A stretch of 17,920 bases of DNA from Verrucomicrobiota bacterium (lineage in GTDB: Bacteria; Verrucomicrobiota; Verrucomicrobiae; Opitutales; CG1-02-43-26), in contig JABDAI010000024.1 in assembly GCA_013289195.1 (NCBI GenBank), forward strand, positions 1 to 17,920, written 5' to 3'. Below are positions 1-8,509 of this stretch, piece by piece. The position numbers and the translations under genes are program-made. Below the pieces are notes generated by a model that was not told where the DNA came from, did not search any database, and saw only the letters and a program-made list of their open reading frames with translations. The stretch's first letter is position 1; the number at the start of each line of letters is the position of its first letter.

Positions 1-1350
1 GAATTACTGGTACAAAATGAACCCCGTAGTGCTGAGTTTATAGCAGATAAATGGTATGACCGAGGAGAAAAGAAAATTGCTTTAAAATTTGATAAATTAA
101 AAGTACAAAATTCTCCTTTAGATGCCTATGAAATAGCCAATAAGTGGTACGACCGAGGTGAAAAGGAACTTGCCTTAGAATTTGATATCTTACTGGATTT
201 CGACATTGAAAAAATAGGCATGCAAGAAAATCCCGGTATAGCTCTTAAAAAAATAAATCGATTAATTAAAATAGGTAAATTTGCCGAAGCTGAAGAGTTT
301 GGTAATAAAATATTAGAATATTGGGTTTCGTTAAGTGACGAAGAAATTCGGAAAGATTTATGGACTAAATTGGCATTGGCAACTCTTTTGGAGTCTACTT
401 ATTATTATGAAATTTTGCAAAGTAAATTAATAGATAGAGATAGTTTAGATGTAATCGAAAATTATACTAAATTTTTAGAAAATATTCCTTTAAGCCCTGG
501 GCTTAAAGATATCTCAATAACCGATTATTTGACACATAAGACAAATATAAACCCTAAGTTTCTAGATAAATTTGATCTTTCTCTTGATTCAGCGCGTAAA
601 ATGTTTGAAATTGATTTATACGAGCTTGCTAAAAAAAGTGATATTACATTTTCAATTCTGAATATTATTGCATTACATGCTAAGCAAGATCCTTATTTTA
701 AATTGCATATTTTTTATGAAAATCCTTTAGGTGACCCCAGAGTGGGAGGGTTTTATTCGAAGGAATTGCAACGCGTTTCCATTCATGAATTTCCTTTAGG
801 ATCAAAAATGATTCGTGGTATTCTTATTCATGAATGGACACATCAAGCCATGAATATTCTTTTTTCTCATCGGACTAATCCTTATGCGGCAGATGATGTT
901 GTTGCCAGACGACAATGGAATAAAGCCATGGATGAGATATTTCAAAAATTGAAAGAATATTCTGAACTAGAATATCAAATTTTAGCAGAATTTACTGATG
1001 ATCCTTTTGCACTAGCTATCAGTCTTTTTTATACAATTCAATCAAGCTATCCCCAATTTCAACATACATCAGAAGCCATTGCGCGCTTTGTACAAATGTT
1101 TGGAATGGATGCTTATGAAGATCCTCAAGTTAAGGCTTTCCTTCAACCAATATACGATTACTGGATGCAATTCATTGAACCTGCGATTAAAAAATATGTT
1201 AAAGATCACGCAAAGTTCGATACATTTGTTTCTGACTGGGAAAGAGAAAATATATTGGACGCTTTCTATCGTTTTGAATTAGAAAAGGATGCATCAGGGA
1301 AAAGTTTTTTTGAGAAATTAAGACGCCTGTTTGAACCTTATTGGCAGTAA
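1..1350 (+). CDS. Repeat protein with HExxH metallopeptidase-like domain (5' end missing)
   Basis: The reading frame is open from the first base of the window, so the gene begins upstream; the ATG at 220 is internal. 449 residues are visible. Residues 6-67 are two 31-residue repeats sharing a KWYDRGEK core followed by AL and FD, probably helical hairpins of TPR/Sel1-like type. A helical stretch follows. Near residue 277 (bases 829-843) lies HEWTH, preceded by the hydrophobic GILI: the zinc-binding and catalytic HExxH pattern of zincin metallopeptidases. A strand-like segment containing GGFY and VSIHEF lies just upstream, as is usual before this helix. A third zinc ligand is not certain; the glutamates in AEFTDD and SEAIARF are candidates. 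I do not recognise a named family. A peptidase role is inferred from the motif and its setting. The visible part contains no signal peptide or membrane segment. Confidence 0.75.
   Translation, partial: ELLVQNEPRSAEFIADKWYDRGEKKIALKFDKLKVQNSPLDAYEIANKWYDRGEKELALEFDILLDFDIEKIGMQENPGIALKKINRLIKIGKFAEAEEFGNKILEYWVSLSDEEIRKDLWTKLALATLLESTYYYEILQSKLIDRDSLDVIENYTKFLENIPLSPGLKDISITDYLTHKTNINPKFLDKFDLSLDSARKMFEIDLYELAKKSDITFSILNIIALHAKQDPYFKLHIFYENPLGDPRVGGFYSKELQRVSIHEFPLGSKMIRGILIHEWTHQAMNILFSHRTNPYAADDVVARRQWNKAMDEIFQKLKEYSELEYQILAEFTDDPFALAISLFYTIQSSYPQFQHTSEAIARFVQMFGMDAYEDPQVKAFLQPIYDYWMQFIEPAIKKYVKDHAKFDTFVSDWERENILDAFYRFELEKDASGKSFFEKLRRLFEPYWQ
16..201 (+). repeat. Two tandem 93-bp (31-residue) coding repeats
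   Basis: Units at 16-108 and 109-201 both encode N-x-P, then an A-rich helix, then KWYDRGEK, then AL and FD. The first five residues in the window (ELLVQ) look like the tail of an earlier unit, so the array probably continues upstream. Confidence 0.7.
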
Positions 1351-1369
1351 TGCATCGCGTATAGAAGGA

Positions 1370-1411
1370 CAGCGGAATTTTCGCTGAGATTAAATCAACT
1401 ATAGTTTTTTT
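1370..1411 (+). terminator. Weak hairpin plus T-run between convergent genes
   Basis: CAGCG (1370-1374) pairs with CGCTG (1382-1386) around a short AT loop. A run of seven T follows at 1405-1411, but about 18 bases after the stem, which is far for a classical intrinsic terminator. It lies between two convergent genes, where a terminator is expected. Confidence 0.25.
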
Positions 1412-1413
1412 AT

Positions 1414-2295
1414 CTATTTTGATTGGAATATTTCTTGAGCAAGTCCAAATCTTAAATTAAAACTAGAATAAATAATTTCTTTGCAATTGGCTTTTTTAGC
1501 TAGGGTAATAATAATGATTAATGCGGTGGGCATAATATCAGCACGAAATTGCGGAATGTCATATAATTTTATTCGTTCTTGAGCAGTAATATTAGCAAGT
1601 TTAACTAATAGATCTTCTAAGTCATCGATCTTTAGGATATTACCTGTTTTTAAAATATTTTTTGCACTACTTAAACCACCCCCGGTGCCTACTAAGGGGA
1701 TGTCTTTGATAGGAAAATGCGTTAATTCTTCTTCGATGAGGATTTTTATGTGAACTAGTTCTTCAGGATTAATTTTTCCTGTGGGATTTGTTATATATTT
1801 TTCAGTTAATCGGACCATGCCCAATGGAAAGCTATCCGCAAACATTAATCGTTTATGTTTATAATGCATACATTCTAAACTCCCGCCACCGAGATCGAAC
1901 AAGGAAAATTCTTCCAAAGCCTTCACCTGGGGATCGGTTACTATGCCTTTGGAAATAATGGTCGCTTCTTCTTCACCGCTGAGAATGCGAAGATCAACCC
2001 CTGTAGCAAGCTTGAGTTCTTGGCGAAATTCTTGAGCATTTTCCGCATCGCGCAGAGCACTAGTTCCTGTGATAAGTGTGACATTTGGTTTGAACGGCTC
2101 TGCTTCACTCAAGAGCTCTTTAATGGCATTTATATTTCTTTTAATAACATCCTTTTTGATAGTGAATTTTTTTTCACCGATGCCCTCCCCAATTCTTACG
2201 CCACGAATAGCATTCAACAATACGCCCTGCCGATTGGCTACAAGGAGTTTGATAGAATTTGTGCCGATATCAATAATTGCTACGCATTTGTTCAT
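1414..2295 (-). CDS. ppx: Ppx/GppA family phosphatase (short form)
   Basis: A 293-residue member of the exopolyphosphatase / guanosine pentaphosphate phosphatase family, which belongs to the ASKHA (actin/Hsp70-like) fold and acts in the cytoplasm on polyphosphate or pppGpp. Visible motifs, in order: the phosphate-1 loop with DIGTN (residues 9-13), GTSALRDA (77-84), LSGEEEA (105-111, carrying the expected catalytic glutamate), the phosphate-2 loop DLGGGSLE (134-141), and GTGGG (203-207) as the adenosine-side loop. It has only the two-lobed core and lacks the C-terminal HD-like domain of E. coli Ppx and GppA (about 500 residues). Many bacteria have this compact form. The sequence does not separate polyphosphate from pppGpp as substrate. 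It is the last gene of the set starting with pgi, 30 bases behind rsmI. No Shine-Dalgarno precedes the ATG. Confidence 0.9.
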   Translation of the reverse strand: MNKCVAIIDIGTNSIKLLVANRQGVLLNAIRGVRIGEGIGEKKFTIKKDVIKRNINAIKELLSEAEPFKPNVTLITGTSALRDAENAQEFRQELKLATGVDLRILSGEEEATIISKGIVTDPQVKALEEFSLFDLGGGSLECMHYKHKRLMFADSFPLGMVRLTEKYITNPTGKINPEELVHIKILIEEELTHFPIKDIPLVGTGGGLSSAKNILKTGNILKIDDLEDLLVKLANITAQERIKLYDIPQFRADIMPTALIIIITLAKKANCKEIIYSSFNLRFGLAQEIFQSK

Positions 2296-2325
2296 TTTTT
2301 TTAAGTTATCATTGCAAAACTATAA

Positions 2326-3042
2326 TTAGAGTTGAAAGTCTTTAGGAGCAATAATAATAACAAATTCACCCTTGTGAGATTGCTTTTGAAAAGCTTGATG
2401 AATAATGGGGATTTCGCCGACTAAAAAAGTTTCGTGTAATTTGGTAATTTCTCTGGCAATGCAAATGACTCTATTTTGCTCAAGAATTTCGAGCATTTCG
2501 TCCATAAACTTTTCTATTCTATGCGAGGACTCATAGAGAATGATTGTGAAAGATGAGTCTTTGTGTTCTTCGAGGAAGCGTTTTCTTGCGGCAGATTTGG
2601 GAGTTAGAAATCCAAAAAAACGAAAGTCATTTGTTGGTAAACCGGACGCACTGAGTGCTGCAAGGAGTGCAGAAGCCCCTGGTATAGGAACAACCGGGAT
2701 GCCTATTTTTCTACATTCCCTAATAACACGAAAACCAGGATCACTCAATGTCGGTGTCCCTGCATCACTTACCAGTGCAACGGATTTCCCTTGTAAGAGT
2801 TGATCAATTAAATAGTCAGCTTGCTGCTTTTCATTTGCATCTCTATAGGAAATCGTTGGCTTCTGGATTCCTAAATAATGCAACAAAGTAGCCGTGACGC
2901 GTGTATCCTCACAAGCAATGAGATCACAGGAATCTAATATACTCACAGCACGTAGGGTTATATCGCTTAAATTCCCAATAGGAGTTGAGACGATATATAA
3001 ATATCCTGCCTGAGCTTTTTGTTTACTTTCGGTAAGATGCAC
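2326..3042 (-). CDS. rsmI: 16S rRNA (cytidine-1402-2'-O)-methyltransferase RsmI
   Basis: A 238-residue SAM-dependent methyltransferase of the tetrapyrrole-methylase fold. In bacteria RsmI adds the 2'-O-methyl group of m4Cm1402 in the ribosomal P site. All hallmark blocks are present: LYIVSTPIGNLSDIT near the N-terminus, CEDTR, LVSDAGTPTLSDPGF (the SAM-binding loop), PIPGASALLAALSASGLP, FGFL followed by the K/R-rich segment, YESSHRI, and REITKLHETF. The length is a little under the roughly 280 residues of E. coli RsmI; the short C-terminal extension is absent. The start is GTG at 3042, three bases after the stop of the upstream small lipoprotein gene, so the two are probably translationally coupled. 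No Shine-Dalgarno is visible. Confidence 0.95.
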   Translation of the reverse strand: MHLTESKQKAQAGYLYIVSTPIGNLSDITLRAVSILDSCDLIACEDTRVTATLLHYLGIQKPTISYRDANEKQQADYLIDQLLQGKSVALVSDAGTPTLSDPGFRVIRECRKIGIPVVPIPGASALLAALSASGLPTNDFRFFGFLTPKSAARKRFLEEHKDSSFTIILYESSHRIEKFMDEMLEILEQNRVICIAREITKLHETFLVGEIPIIHQAFQKQSHKGEFVIIIAPKDFQL

Positions 3043-3045
3043 TTT

Positions 3046-3201
3046 TTAGAATGCCATTCCAGGAGAACTCATTTCCCATGAAGCAGGTTTTGCCCAGGGT
3101 AGTTGCGACCTCGCAGGATCCATGCTCGATGCGCATCCATATAAAGCAATTAATTCTAATATGGAAAGAATTAATAATAAAGAAATTTTAAGTTTTTTCA
3201 T
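3046..3201 (-). CDS. Small lipoprotein, 51 residues
   Basis: The ATG at 3201 opens a 51-codon frame. Residues 1-21 are a lipoprotein signal: charged MKKLK, then a leucine/isoleucine-rich core. Cys23 follows in the lipobox-like LYGC-A, where signal peptidase II would cut and the cysteine be acylated. The mature part is only 29 residues and ends with PWAKPASWE and a PG-containing tail. As I recall, small lipoproteins with a PWxxPxxWE core occur next to housekeeping genes in Verrucomicrobia-like genomes; I know no function for them. It lies 38 bases after pgi and 3 bases before rsmI on the same strand, which supports a real operon gene. Leu at -3 is normal for a lipobox, Tyr at -2 less so. Confidence 0.7.
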   Translation of the reverse strand: MKKLKISLLLILSILELIALYGCASSMDPARSQLPWAKPASWEMSSPGMAF

Positions 3202-3239
3202 ATATTAAAAAGTTAATGGTTACGTATTAGAATTCAATA

Positions 3240-4895
3240 TTATTTTTTAAGGAATTTAAATGTAGTTTTTTCAAAAGGAGTTTGTTCCATTTTAGTAATA
3301 TTTTTACCAGAATTGGCCGCTAAATGTTCTAAAATTTTATAAACAATCTCGATTTTGTCAGGGGCAGCAATTTTCTCAGCAATTTGGATAGCTTCGAAAG
3401 GGTGGTTTGGATTTTGTTCCAAATAGTTTTCAACTTTATTTTGAATATTCAAGATTTCTGTGGCCGCTTTTTTCCCTGCTTCAACACCGGGTTGATGGTA
3501 GGCATTAATTCCGATCAAAGAAGCATAGAGTCCAACGGCACGTTCATAAAGCGCAATTAAAGCACCGATAGAGTAGGGAGTGACCTCATCAATTGTTATT
3601 GTAATGGACTGTCTTTGATTTTCCGAAAGAGCCTCTCGGGTACCAAGTAAGAAAGCATTTAAATAATCTCCTGATGTGATACCAGGATCCACGTTAAGAG
3701 ATTTTCCATGTCGATCTTTTAAGACTTCTATGAATGTCACGAAAAAGTTATTTACGCCATCGCGCAGTTGCTGTACGTAAGCATGCTGGTCGGTTGAACC
3801 TTTATTTCCATAAACAGTAATGCCTTGGTGAACCACTTTTCCTTGTAAATTTTTTTCCTTCCCTAAGGATTCCATAATGAGTTGTTGTAGGTACTTAGAA
3901 AAAAGGCTCAGACGTTCTTTATAAGGAAGGATGACCATATCCTTGGCACCTCTTCCATCAGTTGCAAAATACCACATGAGTGCGAGCAGTGCAGCAGGAT
4001 TTTCCTTTGTAATAGGATTGCGAGTGACATCATCCATATCTTTTGCGCCTCTGAGCATTTCATTGATATTAATGCCTTCAAGGGCAGCAGGCACAAGGCC
4101 GACTGTAGCTAATTCGCTCGTACGGCCTCCCACCCAATCCCATAAAGGGAAGGTATCTAGCCAGCCTTGTTCTTTGCTGAGTTTATCCAATTTACTATTT
4201 TCAGCAGTTATCGCAATCGCATGTTTTGCGAAATTAAGATTAGCTTTAGCATAAGCTGCTTCAGCTTCAAGCATGCCATTGCGTGTTTCAGGAGTGCTTC
4301 CTGATTTTGAGATAACGATCACTAAAGTTTGATCAAGATGATATTTTAAATGTTCTAGAATAATATCGAAGCCATCAGGGTCGGTATTATCGAAGAAGTA
4401 AGGAGCCAAACCATTTTCTTTAGAATTAAATAAAGCCTGACTGACAAATTGCGGCCCCAAAGCAGAGCCCCCAATTCCGATAATGATCATATTTTTAAAA
4501 GGCCCAGAATTCGATTTAATTTCTCCTGAGTGTATTTTTTTAGCAAAGGCATGAATATGTTGTAAAGTTTGATCGATTTCTTTTCGTATTTCTTTATTGG
4601 GAGCCAAATCACTATTGCGTAACCAATAATGTCCTACCATCCGATTTTCATCAGGATTGGCAATGGCACCTTTTTCCAATTCATCCATATTTGAAAAAGC
4701 TTTTTGCATACGATCTTCCATGTTAGAAAAGAAAGAATCATCAAAATTCATTCTGCTAATATCTAAGGAAAATCCTAAGTCGTTGATTGGTAGATAGTAT
4801 TTTTTAAAACGGTTCCAGTCCATTGCTTCTAGTGCTTTGATGTTAATTAATAAGGTCAATATTACGATTGTTGATAAAAACTTAATATTTGGCAT
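3240..4895 (-). CDS. pgi: Glucose-6-phosphate isomerase
   Basis: PGI interconverts glucose-6-phosphate and fructose-6-phosphate in the cytoplasm, the second step of glycolysis. Evidence along the 551-residue frame: [11 protein letters not shown] (about 139-149, first SIS domain), [11 protein letters not shown] (194-204, phosphate-binding loop), [10 protein letters not shown] (252-261, PGI signature 1 region), [18 protein letters not shown] (363-380), and [12 protein letters not shown] (467-478) with the catalytic lysine. The first 24 residues read like a signal peptide: a short basic start, 14 hydrophobic residues, then KALEA. They are followed by MDWNRF, which matches the normal family start. 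The true start may therefore be ATG 4823 (527 residues), leaving the extension untranslated. Neither ATG has a good Shine-Dalgarno. It is probably the first gene of the pgi, lipoprotein, rsmI, ppx set. Confidence 0.95.
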   Translation of the reverse strand: MPNIKFLSTIVILTLLINIKALEAMDWNRFKKYYLPINDLGFSLDISRMNFDDSFFSNMEDRMQKAFSNMDELEKGAIANPDENRMVGHYWLRNSDLAPNKEIRKEIDQTLQHIHAFAKKIHSGEIKSNSGPFKNMIIIGIGGSALGPQFVSQALFNSKENGLAPYFFDNTDPDGFDIILEHLKYHLDQTLVIVISKSGSTPETRNGMLEAEAAYAKANLNFAKHAIAITAENSKLDKLSKEQGWLDTFPLWDWVGGRTSELATVGLVPAALEGININEMLRGAKDMDDVTRNPITKENPAALLALMWYFATDGRGAKDMVILPYKERLSLFSKYLQQLIMESLGKEKNLQGKVVHQGITVYGNKGSTDQHAYVQQLRDGVNNFFVTFIEVLKDRHGKSLNVDPGITSGDYLNAFLLGTREALSENQRQSITITIDEVTPYSIGALIALYERAVGLYASLIGINAYHQPGVEAGKKAATEILNIQNKVENYLEQNPNHPFEAIQIAEKIAAPDKIEIVYKILEHLAANSGKNITKMEQTPFEKTTFKFLKK

Positions 4896-4963
4896 TTTCT
4901 TATAGAAAATAGGAAAATAATTTTCTAAGAGTCTTGCAAGTAAAAAAACAGATAAAGATTTTC

Positions 4964-5140
4964 TTAGGACCTCAGTTCTCGATTTTTCATAAAAATATCC
5001 ACACTATCTTTTAATGCATATTGGCAAAACCACTTTACAGCTACGTTTTCACTTAAGGCCTGTTCCATTCGACGGTCAGAATAATTTTCTAAAAATTGAA
5101 CAATAAAAACCTTCCCTTGGAATAATCGGTGTAATCGACG
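4964..5140 (-). pseudogene. Transposase N-terminal relic (IS5/IS1182-like, DUF772 type)
   Basis: A frame ending with a stop at 4964 encodes FLENYSDRRMEQALSENVAVKWFCQYAL. This resembles the N-terminal helix block of IS5/IS1182-type transposases (a LYxLSDRxLExxLxxNxAxRWFxGL pattern). The usual P-D-x-(T/S)-x-F-x-x-(F/R)-R block that should follow is corrupted ([13 protein letters not shown]), and the catalytic DDE core is missing, so this is a fragment. Its upstream edge meets the duplicated 3' flank of the FG-GAP gene at about 5131-5150. The same frame continues into the last codons of that gene in another phase, so the apparent ATG at 5185 is not a real start. Confidence 0.55.
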
Positions 5141-5151
5141 ATTTGCAGAAC

Positions 5152-6642
5152 CTAATGTTTTCCAAACACTATATAACTTCGACATATTTGATTTGCATTT
5201 TCAATAAAAGGAATCCCAATCAAAATATCATCGATACCATCCCCATTGACATCGCCGGCTCCACTGACAGCATAAGAGCTACCCTCAATGCCGTTGATCG
5301 CAAAGCCATTATTTCCATCGAGGTAACCAAAATAAATTAAAGCAGGCCATGCTTGCTGATTTCCAAGTAATACATAGCTAGTATTGGTACCTCCAATTAA
5401 CATGTCATCAATACCATCCCCATTGACATCACCGGCTCCACTGACAGACCAACCACAACCGTTAACCCCGTCCATAGCAAAGCCATTATTACCATTAAGC
5501 AATAGCAGGTCAATTGCTGCAGGCCATACTAATGGATTACCAAACACTACATAGCTTTGCCCCGTATTATCGTGTGCCCATGGAGCACCAATGAGAATGT
5601 CGGCAATACCATCCCCATTGACATCTCCAGCTCCGCTTACAGAATAACCACTTAAATCCTTTGCGCTAATGCCATTAATAGCAAAACCATTATTACCATT
5701 GAGATCAGTAAAGTTCATTTGTAAGGGCCACTTCTTAGTACCAAATACTACATAGGTATGACCTATATTATTCACATTATATGGGCCAATTACAATATCA
5801 TCGATACCATCTCCATTGATATCTCCAGCTCCACTGACTGCATGACCACTCCCATCACCTGGAATACCATCCATAGTACAACCATTATAGCCATTTATAT
5901 CACTGAGGTAAATGATTGGAGGCCATGGATAGTGACTCCCAAATATTACATAACTTTGACCTCGAAAATTATTAGCACCAAAAGCACCTACCAAAATATC
6001 ATCTATAGCATCTCCATTGACATCGCCAGCTCTACTGACGGAAATACCACTATAGTCACCCGATTTGATACCATTAATAACAAAGCCATTTGTTCCATTG
6101 AGAGATGTAAGTTGAAATACTGCAGGCCATGGCCCTTCATTGCCAAACACTACATAACTTTGACCTGTTTGATTCCTGGCAAAAAAAGCCCCAATTATAA
6201 TATCATCGATACCATCTCCATTGACATCTCCTGCTCCACTGACAGCGACTCCACAATTATCACCTTGATTAATACCATTAAAAATAACACCATTACGGCA
6301 CAAAAGACTACCAAGATCAATTTCTTTAGGCCACGGCTGTTGACTGCCGAACAATAAGTAAACTTGACCTGCATTATTTTGACCTCCAAATCGCGCCCCA
6401 ATTAATATATCAGCTATACCATCGTGATTGACATCTCCAGCAGCGCTCACAAAAAAACCACATTGATCTCCTTGCTTAATGCCCTTCATAGCAAAGCCAT
6501 TGCTGCCAGTGATATTAGTGAGGTCAAACACCGCAGGAAACGTTGTATTCAAAACTTCCGCATTCATCACTCCGATAAAAATACTAATCAAAGCATTCGT
6601 CAAAATCATAACCCAGATTGCACATTTAGAATAAGTTTTCAT
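5152..6642 (-). CDS. Secreted FG-GAP seven-repeat beta-propeller protein, copy 1
   Basis: 496 residues. Residues 1-28 form a Sec signal peptide: MKTYSK, a hydrophobic core, and cleavage likely after MNA. The rest is seven FG-GAP repeats of roughly 55-65 residues. Each has a (V/I)SxAGDVNGDGIDDILIG core, a GQSYVVFG-like strand, and a linker ending NGFAINGI or similar. The DxNxDGxxD loops match the calcium-binding loops of integrin alpha chains, and seven repeats fit one closed seven-bladed propeller. One loop has Ala for Gly (DVNGDAIDD). There is no membrane anchor or sorting tail, so export to periplasm, surface or medium is inferred. Related proteins usually bind other proteins or glycans; the ligand here is unknown. 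No Shine-Dalgarno is present; ATTAATATTATT lies directly before the ATG in both copies. Confidence 0.85.
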   Translation of the reverse strand: MKTYSKCAIWVMILTNALISIFIGVMNAEVLNTTFPAVFDLTNITGSNGFAMKGIKQGDQCGFFVSAAGDVNHDGIADILIGARFGGQNNAGQVYLLFGSQQPWPKEIDLGSLLCRNGVIFNGINQGDNCGVAVSGAGDVNGDGIDDIIIGAFFARNQTGQSYVVFGNEGPWPAVFQLTSLNGTNGFVINGIKSGDYSGISVSRAGDVNGDAIDDILVGAFGANNFRGQSYVIFGSHYPWPPIIYLSDINGYNGCTMDGIPGDGSGHAVSGAGDINGDGIDDIVIGPYNVNNIGHTYVVFGTKKWPLQMNFTDLNGNNGFAINGISAKDLSGYSVSGAGDVNGDGIADILIGAPWAHDNTGQSYVVFGNPLVWPAAIDLLLLNGNNGFAMDGVNGCGWSVSGAGDVNGDGIDDMLIGGTNTSYVLLGNQQAWPALIYFGYLDGNNGFAINGIEGSSYAVSGAGDVNGDGIDDILIGIPFIENANQICRSYIVFGKH

Positions 6643-6752
6643 AAAAAAATAATATTAATGGTCGATACGAAACAATTGCAAACATTTTTTGAATACAGAT
6701 TAATGATTTCTCAGCGGTAAACCTTCTTTAGATAGTCGCCCATTTGCAGAAC

Positions 6753-8243
6753 CTAGTGTTTTCCAAACACTACATAACTGTGACTTACTGGATTTTGAAG
6801 AGATGGATTCCCAATCAAAAAATCATCGATACCATCTCCATTGACATCGCCGGCTCTACTGACAGAATATGCACTACTTTCGTTGCCATTGATTGTAAAA
6901 CCATTATTTCCATCGAGGTAACCTAAATAAATTAAAGCAGGCCACGATTGCTGACTTCCAAATAATACATAACCGGCATAGATAGCTCCAATTACCATGT
7001 CATCAATACCATCCCCATTGACATCACCGGCTCCACTGACAGACCAACCGGTATTGTCATAAACACCGTCCATAGCAAAGCCATTATTACCATTGAGCAA
7101 TAACAGGTCAATTGTTGCAGGCCATACCAACGGATTGCCAAATACTACATAGCTCTGCCCTATATTATCGTGTGCATATTGACCACCAATGAGAATGTCG
7201 GCGATACCATCCCCATTGACATCCCCAGCTCCACTGACAGAATAACCACTGAAATCCCTTACGCTAATGCTATTAATAGCAAAGCCGTTATTTCCATTAA
7301 GATCAGTAAAGTTCACTTGTAAAGGCCACTTCTTAGTACCAAATACTACACAGGTATGACCTATAGTATTCACAACATTATATGGACCAATTACAATATC
7401 ATCGATACCATCTCCATTGATATCTCCAGCTCCACTGACTGCATGACCACTCCCATCACCTGGAATACCATTCATAGTACAACCATTGTAGCCATTTATA
7501 TCACTGAGGTAAATAGTCGGAGGCCATGGATAGTGGCTTCCAAATATTACATAACTTTGACCTTGAAAATTATTAGCACCATAAGCACCTATCAATATAT
7601 CATCTATATTATCTCCATTGACATCGCCTGCTTTACTGACAGAATAACCACTATTGTCGCCCGATTTGATACCATTAATAATAAAACCATTTCTTCCATT
7701 TAAAGATGCAAGTTGAATCACTGCAGACCATGGCCCTTTATTGCCAAACACCACATAACTTTGACCTGCTTGATTCCTGGCCTTAAAAGCCCCAATTATA
7801 ATATCATCGATACCATCTCCATTGACATCTCCTGCTCCACTGCCTGAAACGCCACAATTATCACCTTTATTAATACCATTAAAAATAACGCCAGCACGAC
7901 CATTGAGACTACCAAGATCAATTTCTCTAGGCCATGGATGTTTATCGCCGAACACTAGGTAAACTTGACCTGCATTGTTTTGACCTCCATACTGCGCCCC
8001 AATTAAAATATCAGCTATACCATCGTGATTGACATCTCCAGCAGCGCTAACAAAAAAACCACATAAATCTTCTTGCCTAATGCACTTCATAGCAAAACCA
8101 TTACTTCCAGTGATATTAGTAAGATTAAACACTGCAGGAAACATTGTATTCAAAGCTTCCGCATGCGCCACCCCGATAAAAATACTAATAAAAGCATTCG
8201 TCAAAATCATCACCCAGATTGCACGTTTAGAAAAAGTTTTCAT
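6753..8243 (-). CDS. Secreted FG-GAP seven-repeat beta-propeller protein, copy 2
   Basis: Paralogue of the neighbouring downstream gene, with identical length (496 residues), signal peptide type (MKTFSK, cleavage likely after AHA) and seven calcium-loop repeats. I place the start at 8243 because it matches copy 1 exactly and gives a normal signal peptide. The frame stays open a further 68 codons to an ATG at 8447, but that extension has no counterpart in copy 1 and overlaps the divergent promoter region. Substitutions relative to copy 1 are scattered mostly through linkers and blade surfaces, while the calcium loops are kept; both copies therefore look intact rather than decayed. The gene is divergent from the pore-former-like gene at 8510, with 266 bases between the starts. 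Confidence 0.85.
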   Translation of the reverse strand: MKTFSKRAIWVMILTNAFISIFIGVAHAEALNTMFPAVFNLTNITGSNGFAMKCIRQEDLCGFFVSAAGDVNHDGIADILIGAQYGGQNNAGQVYLVFGDKHPWPREIDLGSLNGRAGVIFNGINKGDNCGVSGSGAGDVNGDGIDDIIIGAFKARNQAGQSYVVFGNKGPWSAVIQLASLNGRNGFIINGIKSGDNSGYSVSKAGDVNGDNIDDILIGAYGANNFQGQSYVIFGSHYPWPPTIYLSDINGYNGCTMNGIPGDGSGHAVSGAGDINGDGIDDIVIGPYNVVNTIGHTCVVFGTKKWPLQVNFTDLNGNNGFAINSISVRDFSGYSVSGAGDVNGDGIADILIGGQYAHDNIGQSYVVFGNPLVWPATIDLLLLNGNNGFAMDGVYDNTGWSVSGAGDVNGDGIDDMVIGAIYAGYVLFGSQQSWPALIYLGYLDGNNGFTINGNESSAYSVSRAGDVNGDGIDDFLIGNPSLQNPVSHSYVVFGKH

Positions 8244-8440
8244 AAAAAATAATATTAATGTCCATACGAAACAAAACAATTTTCTATTAATGTTCGTCCA
8301 TTCGCAAGCATTTTTTGAATACGGTTTAACTCTTAATCTTTCTTGCAAAACTTTCATCTTGCTATTATTCAAAATGAATAGTAACGTTATAAAAATTAGC
8401 AAAATCCTGAGAAAAACTTGAAAGTCCTTGCGTAAATAGT

Positions 8441-8470
8441 TTGACAAACAAACAGGATTATAGCTAGATT
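8441..8470 (+). promoter_or_regulatory. Putative sigma70 promoter for the MACPF-like gene
   Basis: A perfect -35 TTGACA at 8441-8446 and a -10-like TAGATT at 8465-8470 (four of six to consensus), 18 bases apart and 40 bases before the start codon. Confidence 0.45.
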
Positions 8471-8494
8471 GGCTTAGCTTGGATTCTAGTTTTT

Positions 8495-8500
8495 AAGGAG
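8495..8500 (+). promoter_or_regulatory. Strong Shine-Dalgarno AAGGAG
   Basis: AAGGAG lies nine bases before the ATG at 8510 and decides that start. It is the only strong Shine-Dalgarno before any gene start in the window. Confidence 0.8.
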
Positions 8501-8509
8501 ATGTAATAA

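Larger units (their letters stand above)
5131..8330 (-). repeat. Tandem gene duplication, period 1601 bp
   Basis: Both genes are 1491 bp, and their starts (6642, 8243) and stops (5152, 6753) are each exactly 1601 bp apart. Similarity extends past the genes: about 20 bases downstream (a block including TTTGCAGAACCTA, near 5141 and 6742) and 60-90 bases upstream (TAATATTAAT and a TTTTTTGAATAC block). Copy 1 lacks about 25 upstream bases that copy 2 has. Within each copy, seven internal blade-coding repeats share CCATCNCCATTGACATC on the plus strand. Confidence 0.9.

Noticed and set aside
5758..6357. A 199-residue plus-strand open frame, with similar ones at 7356-7703 and 8029-8421.
   Set aside because: They lie antisense to the FG-GAP genes and arise from the repeated blade codons; their products are low-complexity Ile/Ser/Thr repeats without a recognisable domain.
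5152..8243. Regularly spaced near-identical 25-30 bp motifs resembling a CRISPR array.
   Set aside because: Spacing is about 200 bp, and the motif translates as the GDVNGDGIDDI calcium loop of each propeller blade. It is coding repetition.
8244..8447. A 68-codon in-frame extension of the second FG-GAP gene with its own hydrophobic stretch.
   Set aside because: The first copy has no such extension, and the internal start gives a normal signal peptide and exactly the same length as copy 1.
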